Shown here: piece after piece, positions 54,901 through 63,936 of the stretch | Layout of the letters: each line of letters opens with the position of its first letter | Numbering within the stretch: position 1 is the first letter of the stretch | DNA from: Capniomyces stellatus | Taxonomy: Eukaryota; Kickxellomycota; Harpellomycetes; Harpellales; Legeriomycetaceae | Length of the DNA stretch: 64,000 nucleotides | Direction: 5' to 3' | Assembly: GCA_001661515.1 (NCBI GenBank) | Contig: LUVW01000013.1 | Coordinates: 10,024 to 74,023, forward strand | Program-made: the position numbers and the translations under genes | The notes under the pieces: model-generated | The model's database searches: none | Told to the model about the DNA's origin: nothing | What the model saw: only the letters and a program-made list of their open reading frames with translations

Positions 54901-57009
54901 TCTTTTATCTCCCCTAGCTTTTGGCTTGGTGCTTGCTTTGCTTGTATCCCCCAATCTGGTCTCTCTCTCGTTAGATTTGCCGCTTGCTTTTGTTCCTTGT
55001 CTAATCGAGTACCCTATTCTGATTCCCTCCATCACTGAGCTGTTTTCCATGTATTTGTTTTTCTGTGCAAAGCTTGTTGCTGGAAGTAAATGAACATATC
55101 CATATAAACTCCGAAAGAACACCACCGCCTTTTTATATACTCCAGGTAGCTCAGGCTTAATAGTTGGTATTGGCTGCATCAAGTCGACCTTCCAACTCTC
55201 CAACACTATTCTATCTTTTCTTGCTTGTGCTACTTTTGCGCCTTTAAACCCTGCTATGCCCTTTCTCGCACCTTTGTTCCCAGCCCTACTCCTACTACCA
55301 TTCCTACTACCATTCCTACTACCATTCCTACTGCCACTCTTACTTTTACTCCTACTCCTACTCCTACTAACACTTGCACTGACACTAGCACTAGCACCCA
55401 TACTACCACTCCTGCTTCTACCCCTATTCATACTCATATTTCTACCCCTACCTCTGCTACGGCTCCTACTCACATCCCTACCCCCGAATTTTCCTCTTCC
55501 TATTACAAACTCTTGTTCGGAGCCTAGCCCCACCTCCATGTCTGAATCCATCCTAGCGTTTTTATTGGAGCTCAAGCCAACGCCTCCCTCTCCACCCTCC
55601 ACCTTGTTGCCCCCCTCTCCCTCAACATCTGACTCTGTCTGCGATTCTGATTCTAGCCCCAGATTTACTGTTTGCCGACTATTGTCGTCTACGTTAATTA
55701 CAGTAAGAGCATTCTCTTTTCTGATTCCAGATGTATCCAGATACATATCTATATACATGGGCAACACTTTTTTTTGTTCTGCTACCATATCCTTCCACAC
55801 CTTTGTCAGCACTCTGATATCCTCCCATTCACTCATTTCCAAGTTAAACCACTTGTTCTTTCGAACCTTCGCTCCCTTGGAGTCTGCCGGTTTTACCTTG
55901 CCTTTTGATTGCGATAGTGAATTTAACGAGGCTGTATTTATTGTGCTTGTGCTTTCCTCCATACTTAGCCCCAGATTTTCTAATTCCCTAGCCAGCTCGG
56001 CTTCATCCTTATCGTTTGGCTCGCACCGTGTTTGTATCACTATTTGGCTGGTCTTTGTAAACATATTCTGCACCACTTGCACTGTTTTAGGCTCTGCCTT
56101 ACCCTGGCTTTCAACATTTTCCACACGACTGGATCCAGTGCCCCCATCTTTGCTGCTATTATTCACCTCAAATTCTGCCCTTCCCTTGATACCAGCCCCC
56201 CCATATCCCTTGTTGGAATCGTTTTCTCGATTCTTTTCTTGCGCAACATTATACCTCAACGTGCTCTCACCATCCTTCCCCAGCTCCTTTTCACGTCCCT
56301 GTCCAATAATACCTTTATACCGCACTCCTACTTTCCCCTCATTATATACAGGGCTTTCTGATGCCAGCCCAGCATCTGAAGTTTTATATTTACTTGACTC
56401 ATTTCCTTGCTCGTCTTTAAGACTGCTGTCTTCCAAATCGTTTCTTGAAAACTCATCATACTCCTCACTAGAAAACCCGGACTTGACCTCGGTAACCAGC
56501 TTATTTTGGTTATCTTTAACGTCTACCCCACCTTTTTTGTTTCGTATGCCCTTTTCAGCACTATCCTTGGGCTTGCTTGAACCTTCACCTATCCATTTCA
56601 TATACCCCTTTTTGGCTGAATTCTGCGCTGCCCAACCAACTTGTTGAGCCAGCCCCAAACCAAACCCAATTCCGCTCTTTTTTGAGCCAGCTTTACTAGC
56701 TCCAGGAGCCGCTTCAGCGCTTGCCCCCCTCCCCGCTTTTATATTTACAGTGTTTATTGTTTCAGGAGAGTAAATACCCTCTATTTCACTATACTCTTCA
56801 GAGTCAGAATCTAAAATATCTTTTTGTGCCCTTTGCCCTTTGAATTGGCCGGCAATTACATTTCCACTTTTTTCGCTATTTTCACTGTTTTCACTATATT
56901 CACTACACTCGCTACTCTCACTATCCTCTCTATGATCCTTATATCCTATCGTTTGCCTGTTATTACTTGAATTTCTACCAGCAGTGCCACTTTGTTCTCG
57001 GGGATTCAT
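51979..57009 (-). CDS. atg13: Atg13, autophagy-initiation scaffold, exceptionally long
   Basis: 1676 residues, single exon; yeast Atg13 has 738. Atg13 bridges the Atg1 kinase to the Atg17 scaffold and starts autophagosome formation under TORC1 control. The HORMA domain spans about 310-770 in two pieces. The first piece runs from VQNMFTKTSQIVIQTR through KKNWFNLEM-type sequence (KWFNLEMSEW) to YIDMYLDTSGIRKENALTVINV. The second runs from IVLESWKVDLMQPIP through YKKAVVFFRSLYGYVHLLPA to FEPLVTPLGVLAVSVSYRKDWDF. Between them lies an Arg/Ser/Gly-rich insert of about 150 residues (449-599) with NGSR and RSRS repeats. A further loop before FEPLVTP is also expanded. The first 300 residues are acidic and disordered; the tail is Ser/Asn/Gln-rich. 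Near the end, REDDMVFNMSQ (about 1653-1663) resembles the DDLLFxMS Atg1-binding motif. Confidence 0.93.
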   Translation of the reverse strand: MNPREQSGTAGRNSSNNRQTIGYKDHREDSESSECSEYSENSENSEKSGNVIAGQFKGQRAQKDILDSDSEEYSEIEGIYSPETINTVNIKAGRGASAEAAPGASKAGSKKSGIGFGLGLAQQVGWAAQNSAKKGYMKWIGEGSSKPKDSAEKGIRNKKGGVDVKDNQNKLVTEVKSGFSSEEYDEFSRNDLEDSSLKDEQGNESSKYKTSDAGLASESPVYNEGKVGVRYKGIIGQGREKELGKDGESTLRYNVAQEKNRENDSNKGYGGAGIKGRAEFEVNNSSKDGGTGSSRVENVESQGKAEPKTVQVVQNMFTKTSQIVIQTRCEPNDKDEAELARELENLGLSMEESTSTINTASLNSLSQSKGKVKPADSKGAKVRKNKWFNLEMSEWEDIRVLTKVWKDMVAEQKKVLPMYIDMYLDTSGIRKENALTVINVDDNSRQTVNLGLESESQTESDVEGEGGNKVEGGEGGVGLSSNKNARMDSDMEVGLGSEQEFVIGRGKFGGRDVSRSRSRGRGRNMSMNRGRSRSGSMGASASVSASVSRSRSRSKSKSGSRNGSRNGSRNGSRSRAGNKGARKGIAGFKGAKVAQARKDRIVLESWKVDLMQPIPTIKPELPGVYKKAVVFFRSLYGYVHLLPATSFAQKNKYMENSSVMEGIRIGYSIRQGTKASGKSNERETRLGDTSKASTKPKARGDKRASVDSRARDKGKGQSKFRGGGSDTISVFEQLYPREGATNYHLFEPLVTPLGVLAVSVSYRKDWDFEVLSRADSRVMRSYSEHNATSQIRINSKPNRNEFVGIDDSYFTPTLAGYISGASQPGSLTRNSRVNPAAIGGAHMYANSVPTSVPFATGQIGSQNSYNNFTANNNDSFDSVRNVGNVGLPTNNRRSSDYTRFRNSVLDAGYETETDKSLETLHRRNILNQAQIQSQPQSQSQSQFQIQIQSQSQSQQPGQSYSQMQRRPHSIVIAGNSSGGIEISNAVSIRNRKLARGSIPSSGMQNTNVGSVGGKSYFSGESFGSASHSSSMNFNSNSMINQNNNFNHSTANNSNPNVSSVLNTHRNSLTNNQSISSSRGSSSYGAPSLSLVSPFKQSGVSPSQFNQQTKQGPIAIGSTSNASNSSAAYNPTDYDTNDRIYSSLKNTLSLSRPVSARNTSRASHYSFEGPSSVNNTSINTNTNTNVNTNTNTITNSISINNSSTVNNNPSVGNIIEPRLSSSFQKRNSNRWSAGNQAQYSQAPAAHSLSNTAMDMSVQRSSFGDQNQLALSFARSSDKNNRSPSGHMNNQLVRYTNLGNDGVSIADKSIENDNERVEDFIKLLDTQLAIPTFSKSSSSLNNAFVNSSMNKQYTQTPNLNSELANPLKQKGSNLSKLLRELPTKQPSSNLNQTPGGGAGLDPLCHIAQESGSGVKGSTARYRPSSNSPTNQSVSRSENNNMNRNQNQNHNYSVSTQQLTLNQDLDHSLDFDSDYNIKNFNPKTLPNYNLGDLHQFGRGSNNAKSFSRDRGRSESKSSKYETPFSLSSNKNFDLSNIDHREYSHQLHYSPDVNNGAETKVKSLNNTPFSARKYSTNQNIGPSYISFRSDLANYENTNSAKPKSPTTKGNSGAGLSRASRGSQAEGSGGGDDSSDRGKGNSKDKGRSRNPNLNILDREDDMVFNMSQSSLIINRPNSPHP
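55285..55445 (-). repeat. 12-bp repeat encoding NGSR and RSRS tracts in atg13
   Basis: Perfect CTACTACCATTC-type units on the + strand encode consecutive Asn-Gly-Ser-Arg repeats, followed by CTCCTA units encoding Arg-Ser-Arg-Ser. All lie inside the insert that splits the Atg13 HORMA domain. Confidence 0.85.
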
Positions 57010-57751
57010 TGACGCTCTAAACAGCTCTATCAGGCTGCTTTAGTGTTTATATATTACAAGTACAGTACTAATTACAAATCCAATTATGTTTAAATTTAAA
57101 TTTAGTAAAGTTTACAATCTATTGCCTGGCTTTAATATGCTTTGCTCATGTATAAAAAACTAACGATTTTGTGTCTTGTTTTTACTTTTTGGTAACATTG
57201 AAAAGATATATAATGTCCTTTATATTCTGCGGTTACAGCATTATTACACAATTATGACTATCAACAAATATAATCATGAACTTTTTTTATTGTTGTTTAT
57301 TTCAAAGTCGAGCTACAAAAGAAAATTAGACTTTGGTTCTGGCTTACATTCTGAATTAACGTAACCAATTGGTATTTAAAATTGCCAATATTACTTACAT
57401 AAATTGTTGGTGTTTCCAACCACGAGTACTCTAAACGTGCTTTTTACTTGTCTATTAAGAAATTGCTAAAAACACATAATATTTCTATTTTTTTTTGCTA
57501 AGCAAAAAATGCATAACCACTCGTTATAAATCACCAATTCACATTATGCATGACAATACTGTTGTTCTAAACAAGATTGCTACCCAATTTTACCTATTCA
57601 GAATATTATCGCCATATATTCATTTGGCAAATCAAGATTATCTGTTTTATCTACAACCAAAGCCCTGAAAGTTTTGGCTCTACTGATAGATGTGCCCCCT
57701 TTCCAAAATCTTTGTCAGTTACTTTTATTACTTACATCGCAGACTCTCCAC

Positions 57752-57805
57752 AACCGTAACTGTAACCGCAACTGCAACCGCAACTGCAACTGTAACCGCA
57801 ACTGT
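57752..57805 (+). repeat. Degenerate hexamer array (AACYGY)9
   Basis: Nine tandem hexamers of the form AAC[C/T]G[C/T] without indels. They lie about 740 bases upstream of the atg13 start codon. Confidence 0.85.
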
Positions 57806-58196
57806 AGCCCCTGTTCTACACAAACCCAAAAGCTAAAAGTTATTGGTAAAATGTTATCGATGATGAACCGTACAACCTTGTTTTATTTTGTTTTGTTTCT
57901 TATGTGGTCGGGTTTTACTTGCCTTCAACTGGCGCTACTGCCGACGCCTCCCCCATTTTTATTTTATTTTTATTTTATTTTACGACATCTTATGACATCA
58001 GTGTGTTTTGCTTGATGTATTTCAGTTGTAATTACCTTTTACCTTATATTTTCTTTACATGTATTCTATTTGTTTTTAATTATTTTAGTAATATCTTTTC
58101 CCATTGCAGCCAGAATGTATTGATGTTTATTCCCTATAAATACCTGAAACCCTCCAAGTTTACCAATATTTCTACTTCAAACATCTCAAGTCTCTT

Positions 58197-58262
58197 CCCC
58201 CTCCCCCTCCCCCTCCCCCTCCCCCTCCCCCTCCCCCTCCCCCTCCCCCTCCCCCTCCCCCT
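58197..58262 (+). repeat. Perfect hexamer array (CCCCCT)11, G-quadruplex potential on the minus strand
   Basis: Eleven perfect CCCCCT copies, then a CCCCT unit. The minus strand reads as runs of five G separated by single A, which is an ideal G-quadruplex-forming pattern. Strongly GC-rich in an otherwise AT-rich region. Confidence 0.95.
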
Positions 58263-59260
58263 CCCCTCGCCTTGTTTCAAACCATACCCACTGTCTTCAT
58301 TTTCAAGTTTCCAAAAAACGAGTTATTCCACTCTCTTGATTGTCCTAAAAGGAGAATTATGGGAGAAATTTGTATTTTTTTATTATAGGGAAATTGAGCG
58401 TTTTTGAGTTGTTGATACACAGGTGATGTGTAAGTTTTTAGTGTAACAGGAAACTCTATCAAGTAAGGGACATGCCAATAATAACACGATCACATTTTGT
58501 GAACTAAAACACCACAATTCCAAAGAGTCGAGTGCTAAAAAAAAGGCACCAAACCTGCCTGTTGTATCAGATAACCTGACTTGAGTCGTGTTTAGTCAAA
58601 CACCCTCGCAGGTAGTATAGTATAAACTTGATTGATGCTATCTAAAAAGTCAGATGACTGGAATTTAGCAAGAAAATACAGCGTATTAATGCACTCGGTA
58701 TGAATATGATGCTTGACAAAATAGAAAAAAGAAAGGAGATGAAATAAATGAAAAAGCTAGTAGGCACGCCTATCAGCCAAACACTAGACCAAGATAAACA
58801 ATCAATCCAAGTAAAACGTGCCTTTTTTTATTTTACTTTCTACACGTAGTGTCAAGTTGGCAGAGCAGTTGTAAAGCAAAATAAAACTAAAAGGTTGGTA
58901 GGGCCAATACGAATTAAACAGGCTGACCAAGTGTGTATAGCAGTTTTATTCAATTAAAGGGGCGTAAAAATACGTAAAAGTAGCCAAAATCAATAAAGGT
59001 ATTAGTAGATCAAAAACCTTGAAACCATTATATAGCAATAAATAAACAATAGATATTTTGAAAGCAAAGACATCGCTCAAAAAGCAAGGGGCGTGCACTT
59101 TTTGTGTGCCTAGGTCTGCAAGCAATTTATGAGGCTGAGGCTAAAGTACAGAGACAGAATTATCCAAAGGTCCATTAGACATTAAATACTGGATTCAAAA
59201 GACTCCAACTTTATTGGAGTATATTATTATGGCCAGCACATTATAACTCAAGCATTGCTT

Positions 59261-61139
59261 TTAAGAGAGAAAAATATGCAAGCAGAAAGACTTACTGTAA
59301 AAGTAGTATTGTTTCCATAGCGGTATATAGTCCTGAACCATTGAACCAAACAGACTGAATATTGGCTTGTTGCTAGTCCAGTTGGAGAACGAAGAAAGTC
59401 TATGTCTATTTTTGTACCAGTCAAGCAACAATAAGCAAGAGCTAAATATGTACATCCAAGCAATTGAGTAGGATAAAACTAATAGGTGGACTTACTCTAC
59501 GAATCTGTCAAATACTGGGGCTCTCAACAAGTAGTAAATGAGAGTGTTCTTTCTCCTCTTAATCTCGTCGGTTTCCATAGATCTGTTCCATGTAAATGTT
59601 TCAGTATCCTCCATGCCATCGAATTTTTCTGAGCCAAGCCTGGTCTGCTTATTTCTAAACAACAGGTCAAGGGCAATAAGCTTGCGGCTTGTCAGCTCAA
59701 CAATCAACGAAACTACCCAAGGAACCCAGCTCTTTCTATCCATCTTTTGCAACAGGAGTACATAGAAGATCGGTCTCAAAATAAAAAGCGTTTCCCCTAA
59801 AATCCCCAACGATCGCAATGGCCTCATCAGACTTGGTCCAATAGTCACGTTTTCAGGCTCTTTGACTTGGGTTTTTATAAAAGCTGTGAGGTCCGAGTCC
59901 TTTTCAGATGACTTGAAAATAGACTGGATTGACTGGTATGTCATATTTCCTCTTTTGCCAACCCATGCCAAGGGTGGGGCAACGTCAATTGTTTTGTCTG
60001 GCTGGCCACCCAGAGTTGATGGGTCTACAACTCTGTCTGGCATAATAGCTCCTGGCACCATTCGGTTTCCGGATATTGCAAACAAAGAAAGTCGACACAT
60101 GGCTCTAAATTAGATATTAGTCACCAAATGTTCATTTAGAAATGTTTGAAAAGCAAAAGTAAAAAAATAAATAAATAAAACCAGAACCAAGATAAGATAT
60201 CAATAGCTCTAATGTTTAAATGCTAGTATTTCCTTTTTTTCCCTTTTTTTCTTTCTCCCTTTTCCTTTTTAAACGACTCGATTAAACTAGTCAATGTGTC
60301 GTAAAAAGTCGAAAGGGGTCACCAGATATTCAACATAACCTGAAATATTAATAGCTACAATGTAGGTGTGCACGATAAGGTAAAACATATGTGGCTGACT
60401 GGTGGTTCACTTACTTTAGCACTTCGATTGTGGTAATAACCTTCCACCGCTTTTTAACTCCAGCCTTTTTGTGCAGAAACATTTCTATCAACTGCTCGCT
60501 CATTTGCGTGCTGGTCAAAACCAAAGCCAGTGTTTGGTACATTTTTGAGTTTTTAGCAAAATAACTATAGAATTTATTTTGTTCGCTTGGCTCGATAATC
60601 ACCACTTGTCCTTTGGTATCGTAAAGCTTGCGGGATTTAGCCGCTTTGTACAGTATATAGTCGTGGTATAGTCCCAAAAAATTGAGTACACAGTATACTA
60701 CAACAGCAGAATAGTACAGAAACAGTTTAGCACAACAGCAGTATAGTACAACAGCAGAATAGTACAACAGCAGAATAGTACAGCAACATCAATTAACAAT
60801 TAGTTTATTGCAGATATCAAGTTAGATTAATGCCGTTTTATTACTTGTCTCTGAAGCAATCTCAGCCTCTTCAAATCGACCTAATTAACATTTGCAGTTC
60901 GTACAGAATAGAATAAAGCAAAGGGTGGTTGAATTAAAATGGGAATTAACAGCTTAAATTCTGAACAATTGCAATTACAGTCGGTAGAGAGACGCTAGTT
61001 AATGCGTATAACCCAAATGGATAGTAAAACCTAGCCATTTCTTACCTGGCAGAACATATGTTAAAGTGCGCAGGCCGCTTTCAAATGAATTAATTGATGA
61101 GGCATTGTTTATTAAAAACTTTTCGTAGCTCAAGGACAT
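59261..61139 (-). CDS. pex16: Pex16, peroxisomal membrane biogenesis protein, five exons
   Basis: Integral peroxisome/ER membrane protein that helps recruit Pex3 and insert peroxisomal membrane proteins. Exons 61139-61046, 60880-60845, 60697-60415, 60104-59496 and 59441-59261 (phases 1, 1, 2, 2) give 400 residues. Diagnostic stretches run across every junction: [88 protein letters not shown]...[38 protein letters not shown], and the C-terminal [15 protein letters not shown]. The reading ends eight residues later at a TAA; a donor-like GTAAGT right after YFY could lead to one more tiny exon, but is not needed. Exon 2 is 36 bases. Intron 2 contains a 16-bp minisatellite. Budding yeast lacks PEX16, so this gene points away from Saccharomyces-type yeasts. 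Confidence 0.95.
60701..60780 (-). repeat. 16-bp minisatellite inside Pex16 intron 2
   Basis: Five tandem 16-base units (CAACAGCAGAATAGTA on the + strand; one strongly diverged) fill the 3' half of the intron at 60844-60698. The acceptor AG at 60699-60698 lies in the next, partial unit, where one base differs from the repeat consensus. Confidence 0.88.
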
Positions 61140-62146
61140 TGTCTACTGTATTGTCTGTATCTCGTTAAAAGTCTCTAGTATAAATAGCGCGCCAAAATCC
61201 ACTATTTTAAATCCTGATTTATCACAAGCTTTGTAGTTGCTGAATTATTTGTTGATACGAGATGGTGTCAATCGCTGTTTTAGTATTCAAATCCCAGTGC
61301 TCTGATAGGGATAATATGGCAGCAGTGATAATAACAAAGATAAAAAAAAAGTAGCTGTGGTAAAAGTGGTGAATTATACGCTTAGCTATTAATATTCAGA
61401 AGGCGATTTGAAGTTAGAGAAAGTCAAGCTGCTCCGTTTAAACCAGCTTTATTTGGATTTAAAGCGTCTGAGTAGTTATCAGATTCACTTAATTGTTGAT
61501 ACAATAAAATAAAATTATACCCCCTAAATTACAAACTCTGTAATATTAGTAACATCAGTAATTATTGGTAATTTGGAGCACAGCCAAAGCTAAAAAAAGA
61601 TGCTAGAATTTCAATAAAAAAAAAAAAAGGTGCTAGAGCGTATTTTACTCCTGTTTAATTTGCTCAAATGTTGTCACCTATCATTTCTGAATTTAATTTT
61701 AAACACAACCACCAATATCACCACTGTTATAGTTAAAAGCGCAGATCCTGAGCCGATTATAAATCGGTCATGACAGATATTTCCCTTACCTCTGATTGCA
61801 ACAATGCCAACCGCGTCCTAAAATAATAACTGAATGTCAACTGCGGTATACTAGGACAAAAAGTAAATATATATATATATATATAATAAACATAATACAG
61901 AGAGAGGGAAAGTTTTAAGCAGGACGATAGCAGAACCCAGGAGGTTCTACCAAAGTTTATTGAGTTTATGTTTGATTTATTTCAGAATTATCCTGCAAAA
62001 TCTTGGAAAAATAAGGAAGGGGGAAGGAAACCCCCCCCCACTTTTTTAGCTTGTAGAAAAGAATGACAGATATATATCTCGCAAATTCTACGTAACAAAG
62101 CTTTGTAATCGGTTTTACAAAAGCAAACCCAAACTGAAGTTCAATC
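61140..62146. other. Intergenic region, nothing coding recognised
   Basis: Contains the Pex16 promoter, an AT dinucleotide tract at about 61866-61884, and a C8 run near 62032-62039. An overlapping 154-codon frame at 61966-62430 (minus) shows no motif and shares sequence with the small membrane-protein gene in another frame. Confidence 0.5.
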
Positions 62147-62692
62147 TCAAAGATACGGCTCGGTCTTTGTAGGTTGTAGTTTTTCAGAGTTGCTTGTTTT
62201 GGTTGGAGTATACGATGTGGCTGTATCATAATTGTCCGACGCGGTCTGATAAAGGTAATCCCTTCTTCCCGCTGTGGTCTCGTCGCTGCGAGTATTGTGG
62301 TAAGGATGTCCAGAGTTTGGTGCAGGAGTTGGGGTTGGAGTTGGAGCTGGAGTCGGATAGAATTTGATATTTTCGAGTCGATCTGTGCTGATGGCATTCT
62401 CATCAAAAGCTTCGGTTTTAGTGGGTGCATCGAATGTGAAATAAACCACTGGGCTAGGATCTGGAATTACCACTGCCTTTGGATTCACCACAGTCCCCGT
62501 AAACAGTACATTCCTTGTAAACAGCACATCCCTTGTAAACAGCACATTCCCTGTAAACAGTACAGTCCCTGTAAACAGCAATGCTGCTATACACAACGCA
62601 GTCACTGTAATATATCTGTTGTTTCTAGAGAAACAGTGGTATAAGGCACGCTTTATCAAAGACAAACCCAACTGTGATAAACTGGCTTCCAT
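62147..62692 (-). CDS. Small predicted single-pass membrane protein with repeats, uncertain
   Basis: 181 residues from the first ATG at 62692; the frame extends upstream only to a GTG. A hydrophobic segment starts at about residue 28 (YITVTALCIAALLF) and runs into five six-residue LFTGTV-type repeats (39-68), encoded by an 18-bp minisatellite. A Pro/Thr tract (PTPAPTPTPTPAP) follows near 110-125, then a Thr/Tyr-rich tail. The positive N-terminal half before the hydrophobic segment suits a type II orientation. No family recognised. The N-terminus and repeat could also be chance reading of repetitive DNA. Confidence 0.42.
   Translation of the reverse strand: MEASLSQLGLSLIKRALYHCFSRNNRYITVTALCIAALLFTGTVLFTGNVLFTRDVLFTRNVLFTGTVVNPKAVVIPDPSPVVYFTFDAPTKTEAFDENAISTDRLENIKFYPTPAPTPTPTPAPNSGHPYHNTRSDETTAGRRDYLYQTASDNYDTATSYTPTKTSNSEKLQPTKTEPYL
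62489..62578 (-). repeat. 18-bp minisatellite, five copies
   Basis: Five 18-base units (TGTAAACAGCACATCCCT-like on the + strand) with scattered substitutions. They keep the reading frame of the small membrane protein and encode repeated LFT[G/R]xV. Confidence 0.85.
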
Positions 62693-62747
62693 TATGATGA
62701 ATGTTTTATGTGTATGTTCTTCTTTCGCAACCACCCCCACTTTTTGT

Positions 62748-62778
<31 letters not shown>

Positions 62779-63936
62779 TATACGAGTTTGATGCCCTTGG
62801 TATACTCTATTTAGTGTCAAAAATACTGATTTAGTAAATGTGGCGGCGTAAAATAAATTAAGGTTGAATGCGAATACAAAGAGAGTAAGAACCGATCATT
62901 CCTAAGGTATTTATATAAAAAAATATCTGTCAAGGATACTTTGACTTTTTAAAACAAGGGTGGTTTTTAGATATTGTATCAAACAGAGCGGGTTTTAGCA
63001 ACAAAAATGTACTGTTGTTTCCATGTCTAATCAAGTAATACTGCATATCAAAGTGCGACGAGTTAATGTAGTGCATACCGTTGATATGTTTTAAAGACAC
63101 TCACGAAATGCATCTATGAGTCAACTGATGTTTGCTATAAAGTACTTTAGTATTTGGAGTCATTTTAACAAATATTGGGAGCAGGATATTAATACAAACA
63201 AACCGAGTTGTATTTTGGAGGTGGTATTAGCAGTATTAGCAGTGTTAAAACTTTAGTTGGATGGATAGATAAAGTAACCATGATTCACGCGATACATTTA
63301 ATTTTTGTTAGTAAATTTGAGCTGCTTGGGGATGGTGACTGATTGGCTTCTTAATTTATTTACGAAATAAATACCTTTTCAAACTAATTAGCCTCCTGGT
63401 TTACAGGGAAATATTGATTCCGTTGCTAATGTTTTTGTAAATGGGGGTTTTTTTTTGCTTAAACGGGAAACATCCCTTGGTTTAACAATTGATTATGATA
63501 GTAGTTTAAAACTTGCTTTGATTTTGGCGAGGCATTGTTCCATAAAGTAAATAGGCGTTAAAGTAAGACCGATTCATAGATATTATAGAGATCTGTTCGA
63601 GGCATAGTCTAACTATTACTCGAATCTCGATGCTTTATTTTTAGTTTAAATTGCACTAAAACTGAGCCATCCAAACACAACAATAGTAACGCATACTAAC
63701 GAGGCAATCGTAGTTACAGGAAACAGGGTGTATGGTGTATGAAACAAGCAGCTAGAGTTGTGTAGTAATAGTGTAGCTTCTTGGTTTTTATTTTATTTTT
63801 ATTTTTATTTTTATTTTTTTACTGAATTCTTGACTTTTGTTTTTAAATTATTATTTTTTGGTAAACGGTTCGGCGAATCCACTGTAAAATCAGAGGATAT
63901 CATTCTTTAGAATATCAAATCAACGATCGAATAACG
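62693..63936. other. Intergenic region, nothing recognised
   Basis: AT-rich gap with TTTTTG repeats at about 62740-62780 and TTTTA repeats at about 63785-63820. The right end is the likely promoter of the gene starting at 63937. No RNA gene or mobile element seen. Confidence 0.5.

Larger units (their letters stand above)
57010..59260. other. Intergenic region with two hexamer arrays
   Basis: AT-rich gap between the Atg13 start and the Pex16 stop. Holds an AACYGY array at 57752-57805 and a CCCCCT array at 58197-58262. The open frames that run through the arrays (for example 57904-58407, plus) are hydrophobic or low-complexity with no motif and are probably chance. Confidence 0.55.

Noticed and set aside
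55256..56647. 463-codon open frame on the + strand opposite atg13
   Set aside because: Leu/Pro/Ser-rich shadow of a Ser/Gly/Asn-rich coding strand, with no motif. The opposite strand has clear Atg13 motifs.
57904..58407. 167-codon + strand frame through the CCCCCT array
   Set aside because: Phe/Tyr-rich then Leu-Pro repeat from the hexamer array; no start context, motif or partner.
59248..59280. A sixth Pex16 exon after the GTAAGT that follows YFY
   Set aside because: Reading through gives a normal Pex16 end eight residues later, and I found no convincing downstream exon.
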